Source: UBA964 sp037444685
GTDB taxonomy: Bacteria; Pseudomonadota; Gammaproteobacteria; Steroidobacterales; Steroidobacteraceae
NCBI GenBank assembly: GCA_037444685.1
Contig: JBBILX010000005.1
Location: 186,001-250,000 of the forward strand
Length of the DNA stretch: 64,000 nt
Direction: 5' to 3'
The translations under genes were made by a program, and so were the position numbers. Below the pieces are notes generated by a model. That model was not told the DNA's origin and searched no databases. It worked only from the letters and a program-made list of their open reading frames with translations. Of this stretch, positions 27,031-36,327 are shown one piece after another. Positions within the stretch are counted from its first letter, which is position 1, and each line of letters starts with the position of its first letter.

Positions 27031-29058
27031 TCAGGACACCTTCATGCCGGCGCCCGCGCCGCTGTCCGCACCGAGCAGGAACAGTCCGCCGTGCCCGTCG
27101 CCGGCGCAGAGCACCATGCCCTCGGAGACCCCGAAGCGCATCTTTCGCGGCGCGAGGTTCGCGACCATGACGACCTGGCGACCGATCAGGTCCTCGGGCC
27201 GATAGGCGCCGCGGATGCCCGAGAAGACGTTGCGTCGCTCGCCACCGAGGTCGAGCGTGAGCCGCAACAGCCTGTCGGAGCCCTCGACCTCGCTGGCGGC
27301 GGTCACGGTGGCAATGCGCAAGTCGATCCGGGCGAAGTCGTCGATCGTGATCGTGCCCGTCGTGGCCTGGGCTGCCGGGCTCTTCGCCGCCCCGGACCCG
27401 ACCCCAGGCGGTTCGGCGGCCGGCGCCGAAGGCGCGTGCTCGACCAGCGTCGCGACAATCTTCGGATCGAGGCGTTTCGCGAGCGGTGTGTACGGGCCGA
27501 TCGTCGTGCCGAGCAGAGGCTGCCTCGGCGCATCCCAGCGGTCGATCGGAGCGGCGAGGAAGGCGCCCGCTGCGCGGGCCATCGCTGGCAGCACGGGCGC
27601 GAGCCAGGTCATGAGCACGCGGAACAGGTTGATGCCCTGCGTGGCGACGCCGCGTGCTTCCTCGGCCCGCCCCGGATCCTTGGCCAGGGCCCAGGGTTTG
27701 CGAGCGTCGACATGCTGGTTGGCGCGGTCGGCGAACACCATGATCTCGCGCATCGCCGCCGCATAGTCACGCGACTCGTACAGCGCGGCGATTCGCTCAC
27801 CCGCTGCGACGAACTCGTCGTAGAGCGCCGCATCCGGCAACCGAGCCGCGAGACGGCCTCCGCCGCGCTCGATGAAGGGTGCGCAGCGGCTCGCGATGTT
27901 GACCAACTTGCCGACGATGTCCGAATTGACCCGCGCGGTGAAGTCCTCGAGCGACAGGTCGATGTCGTCGACTCCGTTGCCGAGCTTGGCTGCAAAGTAA
28001 TAGCGCAGCGGCTCGGGCGGCAGACGCTCCAGATAGCGCCGCGCCGTGATGAATGTGCCGCGCGACTTCGACATCTTCTGGCCGTTGACCGTCAGGAAGC
28101 CGTGCACGAACACCGCGGTCGGGCGGCGGAAGCCCGCGCCGTGCAGCACCGCAGGCCAGAACAGCGTGTGGAAGTAGCTGATGTCCTTGCCGATGAAATG
28201 GTAGAGCTCGGCGCTGCTGTCCGGACTCAGGTAGTCGTCGGGATTCTTCCCGGTGCGATCGCAGTAGGCGCGCAGGCTGCCCAGATAACCGATCGGCGCG
28301 TCGAACCAGACGTAGAAGTACTTGCCCGGCGCGTCCGGTACCTCGAAGCCGAAGTACGGCGCGTCACGCGAGATGTCCCAGTCCTGCAGTCCGGCCTCGA
28401 ACCACTCGTTCAGCTTGGCGAGCACCTGCGGCTGCAGCGATCCGCCCGCGACCCACTCGCGCAGCATACCCTCGTATTGCCCCAACGCGAAGAAGAGGTG
28501 TTCCGAGTCCCGCCAGACCGGTGCCGTGCCGCTGACCGTGGAAACCGGGTCCTTGAGGTCTGCGGGGGTGTAGGTTGCGCCACAGATCTCGCAACTGTCG
28601 CCATACTGATCTGCCGCCCCGCAACGCGGGCAGGTGCCGCGCACATAGCGGTCGGGCAGGAACATGCCCGCCTTCGCGTCGTAGGCCTGGCGGATGGTCC
28701 GTCGGTTGATGCTGCCGCGATCACGCAGCCGCTCGTACATGAGGTTGACGTAGTACCGGTTCTCGGCCGAGTGAGTCGAGTGGAACTGGTCATGCCCGAT
28801 CAGGAAGCCCTCGTAATCGGCCCTGTGCTCCGCCGCGATCCGCTCGATGAGTTGTTCGGGAGTGACGCCCTCGGACTGCGCCTTGATCATGATCGGCGTG
28901 CCATGCGTGTCCTCGGCGCAGACGTAGACGCAGTCGTGACCCTGCATCCGCTGGAAGCGGACCCAGACATCGGTCTGCACGGCCTCGATGATGTGGCCGA
29001 AGTGCAAGGGGCCGTTCGCGTAGGGAAGGGCGCTCGTGACGAGGATCTTGCGGCGCAT
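27031..29058 (-). CDS. metG: Methionyl-tRNA synthetase
   Basis: A 675-residue class I synthetase charging tRNA-Met. The HIGH motif appears in LPYANGPLHFGHIIEA, KMSKS in GQKMSKSRGTF, and a zinc knuckle CPRCGAADQYGDSCEICG lies in between. The C-terminal ~110 residues (from DDFARIDLRIATV) form the EMAP-type tRNA-binding and dimerisation domain, after a Pro/Ala linker. The ATG at 29058 starts directly at MRRKILVTSALP; a GATAAT box six bases before it leaves no room for the six-residue upstream extension. It heads the metG-rnfB-nth-DUF1841 operon. Confidence 0.97.
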   Translation of the reverse strand: MRRKILVTSALPYANGPLHFGHIIEAVQTDVWVRFQRMQGHDCVYVCAEDTHGTPIMIKAQSEGVTPEQLIERIAAEHRADYEGFLIGHDQFHSTHSAENRYYVNLMYERLRDRGSINRRTIRQAYDAKAGMFLPDRYVRGTCPRCGAADQYGDSCEICGATYTPADLKDPVSTVSGTAPVWRDSEHLFFALGQYEGMLREWVAGGSLQPQVLAKLNEWFEAGLQDWDISRDAPYFGFEVPDAPGKYFYVWFDAPIGYLGSLRAYCDRTGKNPDDYLSPDSSAELYHFIGKDISYFHTLFWPAVLHGAGFRRPTAVFVHGFLTVNGQKMSKSRGTFITARRYLERLPPEPLRYYFAAKLGNGVDDIDLSLEDFTARVNSDIVGKLVNIASRCAPFIERGGGRLAARLPDAALYDEFVAAGERIAALYESRDYAAAMREIMVFADRANQHVDARKPWALAKDPGRAEEARGVATQGINLFRVLMTWLAPVLPAMARAAGAFLAAPIDRWDAPRQPLLGTTIGPYTPLAKRLDPKIVATLVEHAPSAPAAEPPGVGSGAAKSPAAQATTGTITIDDFARIDLRIATVTAASEVEGSDRLLRLTLDLGGERRNVFSGIRGAYRPEDLIGRQVVMVANLAPRKMRFGVSEGMVLCAGDGHGGLFLLGADSGAGAGMKVS

Positions 29059-29064
29059 CCTCGA

Positions 29065-29070
29065 ATTATC
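29065..29070 (-). promoter_or_regulatory. -10 element of the metG operon
   Basis: On the minus strand GATAAT occupies 29070-29065 and is followed by TCGAGG and the ATG at 29058. The six-base spacing predicts transcription starting at or next to the start codon. A -35 is not evident. Confidence 0.45.
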
Positions 29071-29153
29071 GCACACGGCGCCGCGGCGTCCGCGCCTGGC
29101 CCTGGTCTCGACGTGGCGGACCGCGCTCGATCGGATCGATAGCGCGCGCGGCG

Positions 29154-30215
29154 TCAGCCCTGATCCTTGACCGCCTCGAACTTCGCCTTGTTGATGCCCT
29201 TCTTGTAGGCCTCTGTGCCCGTGATCAGCTTCTGGTCGAGCAGGGCCTGAATCGCGCTGTCCATGGTCCGCATGCCGAACTGGGCTCCCGACTGCATCGT
29301 GGTCTCGAGCTGTTCGAGTTTGCCCTGGCGGATCAGATTCGCGACGGCTGGCGTGTTGACGAGGATCTCGAGCGCGGCGACGCGACCCTGGCCGTCGGCC
29401 CTTGCGAGCAGCTGCTGCGAGATCACTCCGCGCAAGGAGGTCGAGAGCATCATGCGTACGTGCGACTGCTTGTCCGCCGGGAATACGTTGATGATGCGGT
29501 CCACCGTCTGCGCGGCGCCGTTGGTGTGCAGCGTGCCCATCACGAGGATGCCCATCTCGGCGGCGGTGACGGCGATGCTCATGGTCTCGTAGTCGCGCAG
29601 CTCGCCGACCAGGATGACGTCGGGGTCCTCGCGCAGCGCCGAGTGCAGGGCGTGGGCGAAACTCGGACTGTGCACGCCGACCTCGCGCTGGCTGATCAGG
29701 CAGTTATTGCGCCGGTGTATGAACTCGATCGGATCCTCGATGGTGAGGATGTGCCCCTTCAACTGGCTGTTGATCTCGTCGATGATCGCCGCGAGCGTCG
29801 TCGACTTGCCGGAACCGGTCTTGCCGGTGACGAGGATCAGACCGTTGGCGGAAAGAGCCAGCGTGCGCACGACATCCGGCAGCTTGAGCTCGGCCATGGT
29901 CAGCGCCTTCGAGGGGATCGCGCGCATCACGGCTCCAAGCCCGTTGAGGTGACGCAGCACGTTGACGCGGAAGCGCCCGGCCTCGCCCATCGTGTAGGCG
30001 AAATCCGCACCGTCGTGCGACTCGAGCCTCTGCATCGCCGGTTTCGGCATGATCTCGTACAGCGTCTCGCGGACGAACTCGGCACCGAGCGGCTCCTTCG
30101 AGAGGGGGCGCAACTCGCCGAACACGCGCACGCGCGGCACGTCACCCGCCATGAAGTGCAGGTCCGAGCCGCGACTCTGCAGCACGACGTTCAGGTAGTC
30201 GTCGATGCGCGGCAT
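29154..30215 (-). CDS. PilT-type twitching motility ATPase (second of pair)
   Basis: A 353-residue secretion-type hexameric ATPase of the PilT/PilU family, which drives retraction of type IV pili. The N-terminal PAS-like part (GSDLHFMAGDVPRVRVFGEL) is followed by the RecA domain: Walker A GKTGSGKS, acidic IEDPIEF, Walker B PDVILVGELRD and HTNGA. The C-terminal block with EILVNTPAVANLIRQGKLEQL resembles PilT. It starts 3 bases after the stop of the preceding PilT-type gene. Because the canonical pilT/pilU locus is elsewhere in Gammaproteobacteria (near proC), this pair may be extra paralogues serving a particular pilus. PilT versus PilU identity is not settled. Confidence 0.88.
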   Translation of the reverse strand: MPRIDDYLNVVLQSRGSDLHFMAGDVPRVRVFGELRPLSKEPLGAEFVRETLYEIMPKPAMQRLESHDGADFAYTMGEAGRFRVNVLRHLNGLGAVMRAIPSKALTMAELKLPDVVRTLALSANGLILVTGKTGSGKSTTLAAIIDEINSQLKGHILTIEDPIEFIHRRNNCLISQREVGVHSPSFAHALHSALREDPDVILVGELRDYETMSIAVTAAEMGILVMGTLHTNGAAQTVDRIINVFPADKQSHVRMMLSTSLRGVISQQLLARADGQGRVAALEILVNTPAVANLIRQGKLEQLETTMQSGAQFGMRTMDSAIQALLDQKLITGTEAYKKGINKAKFEAVKDQG

Positions 30216-30218
30216 GCC

Positions 30219-31313
30219 TCAGCCTCCGGCCACGTCGAGCTTGGGCAGCATGGCCGTATCGGTGACGTACTTCGCGAACAGACGTTTCTCGGTTGCGTAG
30301 GAGACGGCGTCTTCGGGATCGACCTCGCGCGCCTGCAGGGCCTGCAGCAGCGCCTGGTCGAGCAGTTGCGAGCCGATGTCGCGATTGGTCTGTATCTGGC
30401 TCGGGATCTGGAAGGTCTGGTCGGTCTGGATCAGCTTCGCGATCGCGCGCGTCATCATCATGATCTCGAGGATCGCGCGACGACCGCGGTTGTCGGCATT
30501 CTTGACCAGCACCTGGGTGATCACGGCGATCAGGCTCGACGAGAGGAAGCTCTTGGTCTGCTCCCGCTGTTCGATCGGCAGCGCGTCGATGATGCGGTCG
30601 ATGGTCTTGGTCGCGCTGGTCGTGTGCAGCGTACCGAGCACGAGGTGGCCGGTTTCGGCGGCTGTCATCGCCATCGAGATGGTCTCGGCGTCGCGCAGCT
30701 CGCCGACGAGGATCACGTCCGGGTCCTCGCGCATCGCGGCGCGCACTCCCTCGGCAAAGCTCGGGATGTGGGTGCCGAGCTCGCGCTGGATGACCTGGCT
30801 CTGCTTGCTCTGGTGGACGAACTCGATCGGATCCTCGAGGCTGATGATGTTGAGCTTGCGGGTCGAGTTCAGCAGGTCGATCATCGCCGCGAGCGTGGTC
30901 GACTTGCCCGTGCCGGTCGAGCCGGTGACGAGAACCATGCCCTGGTGGTAGTCGCAGAGCTTGCGGACGATGGGCGGCAGATTGAGCTGCTCGAGCGAGG
31001 GGATCACGGTCGGAATCGCCCGGAACGTGGCGCCGATCCCGGTCTCCTTGCGGTAGAGGTTGACGCGGAAGCGGCCCTTGTCGGCGCTGACGTACGAGAA
31101 GTCGAGGTCGTGTCCGGCGGCGAACTGCTCGGCCTGCTTCTTAGTCAGGATCTCGAGCAGATAGCCCTCGAGCTCGGCGTCGCGCAGGTCGCGGAACTTG
31201 ATCGGCAGCAGGTCGCCGTTCAGGCGCAGCATGGGCGGCACTCCGACCGCGAGGTGCACGTCGGAACACCCCTGCTGCATGCCGAGCTTGAGGAAAGAGT
31301 CGATTCGGGCCAC
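30219..31313 (-). CDS. PilT-type twitching motility ATPase (first of pair)
   Basis: A 364-residue PilT/PilU-family ATPase. N-terminal CSDVHLAVGVPPMLRLNGDL is followed by Walker A GSTGTGKS, acidic SLEDPIEFVHQS, Walker B PDVILVGELRDAET and TLHTTSATKTIDRI. The C-terminus is longer than in PilT and ends in a unique stretch with EDAVSYATEKRLFAKYVTD. It lies 13 bases after a HEAT-repeat/kinase gene and 3 bases before a second PilT-type gene, so all three are almost certainly one transcript. The grouping suggests pilus retraction under phosphorylation control; this is inference. Confidence 0.88.
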   Translation of the reverse strand: MARIDSFLKLGMQQGCSDVHLAVGVPPMLRLNGDLLPIKFRDLRDAELEGYLLEILTKKQAEQFAAGHDLDFSYVSADKGRFRVNLYRKETGIGATFRAIPTVIPSLEQLNLPPIVRKLCDYHQGMVLVTGSTGTGKSTTLAAMIDLLNSTRKLNIISLEDPIEFVHQSKQSQVIQRELGTHIPSFAEGVRAAMREDPDVILVGELRDAETISMAMTAAETGHLVLGTLHTTSATKTIDRIIDALPIEQREQTKSFLSSSLIAVITQVLVKNADNRGRRAILEIMMMTRAIAKLIQTDQTFQIPSQIQTNRDIGSQLLDQALLQALQAREVDPEDAVSYATEKRLFAKYVTDTAMLPKLDVAGG

Positions 31314-31326
31314 GTTCAGGCCTCCT

Positions 31327-33807
31327 TCACGACTTGCGGTACGCCTCGAGTCCCCTGCGCAGCTCGTCCATCGTCTGGTAGCGCGCGTTCTTGTCGACGG
31401 CCATCGCCTTCATCACCACGTCGGCAAGGCCGGGCGGCAGGTCGGGGTTGAGTTCCTGCGGATTGCGCGCCTTGCCCTGGACATGCTGGTACATGACGGC
31501 CATGTGATCGCCGCGCGAGTAGGGCGGCACCCCGGTCAGCATCTCGAAGAGGATCACGCCGGTCGCATAGATGTCGGCGCGCTGGTCGACCTTCTTGCCG
31601 AGTATCTGCTCGGGAGCCATGTATTTCGGCGAGCCGATGACATAGCCGGTCTTGGTCAGCTGGGTGTCACCCTCGCGCTGTGCGGCCGCCACGCCGAAGT
31701 CGACGATCTTCAGCAGGCCCTGATCGTTGATCAGGACATTGGCGGGCTTCAGGTCGCGATGCACGATCCCTGCCTGGTGGGCCACGGCCATCCCCGTGCA
31801 GATGTCGATGCCGAAGCCGATCGCGCGCGGGAGCGGCATCGGCTTTTCGCCGACGATCTCGGCGCCGAGCGTATGCGAGGGGAAGTACTCCATCGAGATC
31901 GCATAGGCTCCCTGGATGTAGAGGAAATCATAGATTCGGATGACGTTCTGGTGCGTGATCTTGCGCGAGTAGCGCAGCTCATGCACGAACCGCTTCATCA
32001 TCTCTTCGTCCTGCGAGACGTTCGGGTTAAGGAACTTGAGGATCAGCCGATCGTCGACGACCGTGTCCTCCATCAGCAGCACCGTGCCGAAGGCGCCCTT
32101 GCCGATCTTCTGGATGTACTTGTAGCGGCCCTCGATCAGGTCGCCGGGCTTGAGCGTCGAGATGTCGAGCCGCGGCCCCGCACTCGCCTCTGCGGAGCGT
32201 ACCTGTTGGACGACCTCCTCGTCGGGGCGGATGATGCTGCGGGAGGGCTCGACCGGCCTCGCGCGCGGGCCGTCGCTAACCGAGTCGCCGGGATCGATCG
32301 CACGGATGCCGCCGCCCGTGGTGGCCGTGAAACGCCTCTGCAGCTCCTCGAGCGCGCCGAGCGCGGCCCGCGACACCGTGCTGTCCGATGCGGCGGTCTG
32401 CGCCTCGATCTGCACGCGTATGTGTTCGTAGCGCTGGTCGTCGGCGAGCTTCGCGAGCGCGTGGACGGCTTCGACCTGCAGCTCCTTCTCCGGACGAGTC
32501 TGCATGACGCGTATGATCGCGTCGACCGTGCGCGGCTCGCCGAGCTTGCCGAGCGCCCGTACCACGATCGGCAGCGACTTGACGTTGCCCTTGCCGAGCA
32601 TTTCGACGAGCCGCGGAACGGCGCGCTTGCTGCCGATCTCCGCTAGCGCATCGACAGCGCGCTCGCTGACCCACCAGTCGCGGTCGCGGGTCGCGGCGAT
32701 CAGTTCGTCGACGGCGCGTTCGTCCTTGGTCTGGTTGAGGATCTCGATGGCGGCGCGACGGACGTCCTCGTTCGGGTCACGGACCAGCGTCAGGACGGCG
32801 TCGACGACCTTCGGTCCGCCGATCTTGCCGAGCGCGTCGGCAGCGCGGCTGCGCACCCACCAGTCGCTGTCGGAGATCGCCTCGAGCAGGAACTTCACCG
32901 ACTGCGCATCGCCGACTTCGTTGAGCACCTCGACGGCCGCACGGCGCGCCGACTCCTCGGGATCCTTGAGCACGTCGATCAGGTACTTGATGGTGTCGGG
33001 ATCGCGCACCTTGATCAGCAGGTCGATGGCCTTGCTCTGCACGTCGAGTTCGACGTCACGCAGCAGTGGCACGACCTGTGTGATGTCGATGGGGCCGTCC
33101 ATCTTGGCGAGGGCGGCAAGGGCGGTGGCGCGCACGAGCTTGCTCGGGTCCCGCAGTTGGTGCTGCAGCGCCTCGCGTACTGCCGGCATGTTGAAGCGGC
33201 CCAGCGTATTGATGATGTGGATGCGCGCGATCTGATCCTTGCTCTGCAGGCGGCCGATGAGCTCGGGCACGTCGTTCGCGGTGGCGATCTGGGCCACGAC
33301 GCGGAATAGCGCGACCTTTTCGTTCGGCTGCTGGTTGTAGGCGGCATTGAGCAGTTCGCGGACGCCGAAGCGGTCCTTCTGCGCAATGATGACGTCGAGG
33401 ATCGCGGCCTTGGGGACGTCGGCCTGGCCGAGCGCCTCGAGCAGGAGGCCGGGCGGGTAGGTTCGGCTCGAGGACAGGGCCCACTTGAGAGCCTGCACCA
33501 CGCGCGGGCTGCCCTCGATCATGGCCTGTACGAACTTGCCGAAGTTCTTCTGGTTCACGATGCCCGAGAGCGCCTCGACGAAGGCCGCCGTCGCGTGCTT
33601 GTCGGCGTCGGGGAGGGCACCGAGGATCGGGTAGATTGCATCGTCGCCGATGTCGCGCAACCGCGCGACGGCCTTCTGCGTCGCCGGGCTCGAGGCGTCC
33701 GCGGTCTCACGGATCTCGGTGATGATCCGGTCGGCTCGAAGATTCGAGAGGAATCCCATCAGGCCCGGTCCGAAGGTCCTTCGATCGGCAAGCAAAACAT
33801 CGGACAT
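31327..33807 (-). CDS. HEAT-repeat protein fused to a Ser/Thr protein kinase
   Basis: An 826-residue cytoplasmic protein. Residues ~20-500 are tandem HEAT-like repeats (for example SDSDWWVRSRAADALGKIG and DRDWWVSERAVDALAEIG), forming a helical scaffold for protein contacts. After a linker, residues ~560-826 form a Hanks-type kinase with every key site: glycine loop IGKGAFG (568-574), Lys591, HRDLKPAN (catalytic Asp685), DFG (Asp703) and GSPKYMAPEQ. No membrane helix or PASTA domain is present. Two PilT-type ATPase genes follow within 13 and 3 bases. The likely role is a kinase acting on, or recruited to, the pilus retraction motors; no direct evidence exists here. The ATG at 33807 is divergent from mrp. 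Confidence 0.9.
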   Translation of the reverse strand: MSDVLLADRRTFGPGLMGFLSNLRADRIITEIRETADASSPATQKAVARLRDIGDDAIYPILGALPDADKHATAAFVEALSGIVNQKNFGKFVQAMIEGSPRVVQALKWALSSSRTYPPGLLLEALGQADVPKAAILDVIIAQKDRFGVRELLNAAYNQQPNEKVALFRVVAQIATANDVPELIGRLQSKDQIARIHIINTLGRFNMPAVREALQHQLRDPSKLVRATALAALAKMDGPIDITQVVPLLRDVELDVQSKAIDLLIKVRDPDTIKYLIDVLKDPEESARRAAVEVLNEVGDAQSVKFLLEAISDSDWWVRSRAADALGKIGGPKVVDAVLTLVRDPNEDVRRAAIEILNQTKDERAVDELIAATRDRDWWVSERAVDALAEIGSKRAVPRLVEMLGKGNVKSLPIVVRALGKLGEPRTVDAIIRVMQTRPEKELQVEAVHALAKLADDQRYEHIRVQIEAQTAASDSTVSRAALGALEELQRRFTATTGGGIRAIDPGDSVSDGPRARPVEPSRSIIRPDEEVVQQVRSAEASAGPRLDISTLKPGDLIEGRYKYIQKIGKGAFGTVLLMEDTVVDDRLILKFLNPNVSQDEEMMKRFVHELRYSRKITHQNVIRIYDFLYIQGAYAISMEYFPSHTLGAEIVGEKPMPLPRAIGFGIDICTGMAVAHQAGIVHRDLKPANVLINDQGLLKIVDFGVAAAQREGDTQLTKTGYVIGSPKYMAPEQILGKKVDQRADIYATGVILFEMLTGVPPYSRGDHMAVMYQHVQGKARNPQELNPDLPPGLADVVMKAMAVDKNARYQTMDELRRGLEAYRKS

Positions 33808-33843
33808 TCAGTATGCCATAGGGCCCCTCCCGGACGGCGCCAG

Positions 33844-33868
33844 GCTGCTAGAATCGCGGACTTCCCCA
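33844..33868 (+). promoter_or_regulatory. Extended -10 promoter and leader of mrp
   Basis: Contains the extended -10 TGCTAGAAT (TAGAAT at 33849-33854) followed by CGCGGACTTCCCCA. The whole 25-base block matches the prfC promoter at 45455-45479 with one mismatch, and both end exactly 17 bases before the start codon. Confidence 0.6.
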
Positions 33869-33885
33869 CGGTCCGCCCGAGGCCT

Positions 33886-34986
33886 ATGTCAGAGCCCGAC
33901 ACGAGCACCGTCCGCGCGGCGCTCGAGCAGTACTTCGACCCCAACCTGCGCCAGACGCTCGGCGAAGCCCGCGCCGTGGTCGCCGTCGAGCCCGGCGCTG
34001 GCGGCGGCCCGTGGCGTGTGCGCCTGCGCTTCGGTTTCCCGACGGACGGTTATGCCGCCGAACTCGCGCCACAGCTCGCAGAGGCCCTGCGCGCCCGCGG
34101 CATCGAACAGCGTTTCGAGCTCGAACTGGAGTCGCAGATCGTCACGCACGCCGTGCAGCGGGGTTTGAGCGCGCTGCAGGGTATCCGCAACGTGATCGCC
34201 GTCGCCTCCGGCAAGGGCGGAGTCGGCAAATCCACGGTCGCGGCGAATCTTGCGCTGGCCTGGGCCGTGCAGGGCGCCCGCGTCGGCCTGCTCGACGCAG
34301 ACATCTACGGCCCGAGCCTGCCGATCATGCTGGGGCTCAGCGGTGAGCGCCCGTCCTCGCCCGATGGCAAGCGCATCCGGCCACTGCGCGCGCACGGCGT
34401 CGTCGGCATGTCGATCGGCTTCCTGGTCGACGTCGAGCAGCCCATGGTCTGGCGGGGTCCGATGGTGACTTCGGCGCTGAACCAACTCCTCGCCGACACC
34501 GACTGGGGCGAGCTCGACTACCTGGTCGTCGACATGCCTCCCGGGACCGGCGACATCCAGCTCACGCTCTCGCAGCGGGTGCCGGTCGCCGGCGCGCTGA
34601 TCGTCACGACACCGCAGGATCTCGCGCTCGCCGATGCCCGCAAGGGGCTCCGGATGTTCGAGAAGGTCAACGTGCCAGTGCTCGGCATCGTCGAGAACAT
34701 GAGCACGCACATCTGCTCGCAGTGCGGCCACGAGGAACACATCTTCGGCGCTGGTGGCGGGGCACGGATGGCAGAGCAGTACGGCGTGCAACTGCTCGCC
34801 GAACTGCCCCTCGACGGGCGCGTCCGTGCCGAGACCGACAGCGGTCGGCCGACCGTGGTCGCCGAGCCAGGCTCGCCCCGCGCGCTCGCCTACCTGCGCA
34901 TGGCGCGCCGTGCGGCCGGTGAGCTCGCGCGCCGTGGACGCGACCGCAGCGCGCTGTTTCCGAAGATCGTCGTCGAGGAATCATGA
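33886..34986 (+). CDS. apbC: Mrp/ApbC family iron-sulphur cluster carrier ATPase
   Basis: A 366-residue P-loop ATPase that carries and delivers Fe-S clusters. An N-terminal MIP18-like (DUF59) domain covers about residues 1-85. The deviant Walker A GKGGVGKSTVAANLAL, DADIYGPSLP, VDMPPGTGDIQLTL and the cluster-binding CSQC near the C-terminus are all present. Length matches E. coli Mrp (369). The ATG at 33886 is preceded by CCCGAGGCCT. The dcd start overlaps the stop as ATGA; the mrp-dcd pair is common in Gammaproteobacteria. Confidence 0.95.
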   Translation: MSEPDTSTVRAALEQYFDPNLRQTLGEARAVVAVEPGAGGGPWRVRLRFGFPTDGYAAELAPQLAEALRARGIEQRFELELESQIVTHAVQRGLSALQGIRNVIAVASGKGGVGKSTVAANLALAWAVQGARVGLLDADIYGPSLPIMLGLSGERPSSPDGKRIRPLRAHGVVGMSIGFLVDVEQPMVWRGPMVTSALNQLLADTDWGELDYLVVDMPPGTGDIQLTLSQRVPVAGALIVTTPQDLALADARKGLRMFEKVNVPVLGIVENMSTHICSQCGHEEHIFGAGGGARMAEQYGVQLLAELPLDGRVRAETDSGRPTVVAEPGSPRALAYLRMARRAAGELARRGRDRSALFPKIVVEES

Positions 34987-35549
34987 GCATCAAGTCGGAC
35001 CGGTGGATCCGCCGCATGGCGAGCGAATACGGCATGATCAAGCCATTCGCGGCCGAGCAGGTGCGCGCCGTCGACGGCCACAGGATCGTCTCCTACGGGA
35101 CGTCGAGCTATGGCTACGACGTGCGCTGCGCCAACGAGTTCAAGATCTTCACCAATATCAACTCGACCATCGTCGATCCGAAGCGATTCGACGAGAAGAG
35201 CTTCGTGGACGTGCAAGCCGACGTCTGCATCATCCCACCGAACTCGTTTGCGCTGGCTCGTACGGTCGAGTACTTCCGCATTCCCCGCAGCACGCTCGTG
35301 ATCTGTCTAGGCAAGTCGACCTACGCGCGCTGCGGCATCATCGTCAACGTGACGCCCCTCGAACCGGAGTGGGAGGGACACGTCACGCTCGAGTTCTCCA
35401 ACACCACGCCGCTGCCGGCGAAGATCTACGCGCACGAGGGCGTCGCGCAGATGCTGTTCTTCGAGAGCGACGAGATCTGCGAGACGTCCTATCGCGACCG
35501 CGGCGGCAAGTACCAGGGACAGACCGGCGTCACCTTGCCAAAGACCTGA
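34983..35549 (+). CDS. dcd: dCTP deaminase
   Basis: A 188-residue enzyme that deaminates dCTP to dUTP, the main route to dTTP in Gammaproteobacteria. Recognised by SSYGYDVRCANEFKIFTN, the catalytic region GKSTYARCGIIVNVTPLEPEWEGHVTLEFSN (read in shorter conserved pieces) with its catalytic Glu in the VTLEFSNTT segment, and the C-terminal RGGKYQGQTGVTLP. It overlaps apbC by four bases and the convergent DUF3108 gene by 20 bases. Confidence 0.97.
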   Translation: MSIKSDRWIRRMASEYGMIKPFAAEQVRAVDGHRIVSYGTSSYGYDVRCANEFKIFTNINSTIVDPKRFDEKSFVDVQADVCIIPPNSFALARTVEYFRIPRSTLVICLGKSTYARCGIIVNVTPLEPEWEGHVTLEFSNTTPLPAKIYAHEGVAQMLFFESDEICETSYRDRGGKYQGQTGVTLPKT

Positions 35550-36327
35550 GCGTCATCTCGATATCGGCCCGTCCGCCGCGGGTCCGCTCCGCGCGCACGG
35601 GCAGGTAACCGAGCGCGGGCGCATACCAGACCCGCGTCACGCGGTCGGATCCCGGTCGGCGGCTGCTCCAGATCACCGTCTCGAAGTCGCCGGCCGCCGT
35701 GCTCAACCGGGCCGTGCCCTCGCTGCGATATTCGTAGCCCTTGATGCGGTTCTTGTCGACGAGCCAGAACCCCCCTGGTTCGCGGCCTGCGGCGAGCTCC
35801 ACCAACAGCGCGATCTGCACGGACATCGGATCCTGCACGCCCGGCTGCAGCGCGAGATCGACCGGTTGCCGCTCGGCAATGCCGCGGACGCGTCCGGCGG
35901 CCCAGTCGAACTCGAGCCGGACGTCGCGACTCGTATCCGCCGAACCGTCGTCGCCCTCGAAGCGCCGCGGGCAGACCGCACCGTTCAGCGTGAACTCGCT
36001 GATCTGGGTGATTTCGCCCGGAAAGACCAGCCGCGCGAGGCCGCGGGCATGGTTCCGCGAGCTGTAGCGCCATCGCCCCGGCCCGAGCCGTTCGAGCTGC
36101 AGCGAGGAAGTGCCGGCGTTGATGCCTCGCCAGGTGACCGCGAATTCGACGGTGAACGGTTCCAGTGTGCCCGACGGATCCGACGCCGGGGCTGCTGCAT
36201 CGGCGGGTCGTACGACCGCGAACGGTGCGAGCAGCGCTGCACCGAGGGCGACGCCCCAGATCAGGGTGCGAGCCCACGTATGCAGCGCGCGACAGGGTCG
36301 CGGGCGCGGCGGCTCATCGGGCAGCAT
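35530..36327 (-). CDS. DUF3108 domain-containing exported protein
   Basis: A 265-residue protein with a hydrophobic N-terminal segment (ARTLIWGVALGAALLAPFAVV) ending near ADAAA, consistent with a Sec signal peptide into the periplasm. The mature part is a beta-rich DUF3108 domain: FTVEFAVTWRGINAGTSSLQL, then WYAPALGYLPVRAER. The function is unknown. The start overlaps the purN stop by 14 bases, so it is the last gene of purM-purN-DUF3108, an order found in Xanthomonas relatives. Its 3' end overlaps dcd by 20 bases on the opposite strand. A longer in-frame extension lies antiparallel in purN's coding region and is rejected. Confidence 0.8.
   Translation of the reverse strand: MLPDEPPRPRPCRALHTWARTLIWGVALGAALLAPFAVVRPADAAAPASDPSGTLEPFTVEFAVTWRGINAGTSSLQLERLGPGRWRYSSRNHARGLARLVFPGEITQISEFTLNGAVCPRRFEGDDGSADTSRDVRLEFDWAAGRVRGIAERQPVDLALQPGVQDPMSVQIALLVELAAGREPGGFWLVDKNRIKGYEYRSEGTARLSTAAGDFETVIWSSRRPGSDRVTRVWYAPALGYLPVRAERTRGGRADIEMTLRSLAR

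Noticed and set aside
26953..29142. 729-codon plus-strand frame opposite metG
   Set aside because: Antisense to a conserved synthetase gene and low in complexity; no family features.
29460..32646. Plus-strand frames of 663 and 482 codons opposite the PilT-type and HEAT-kinase genes
   Set aside because: Antisense images of real genes with compositional bias only.
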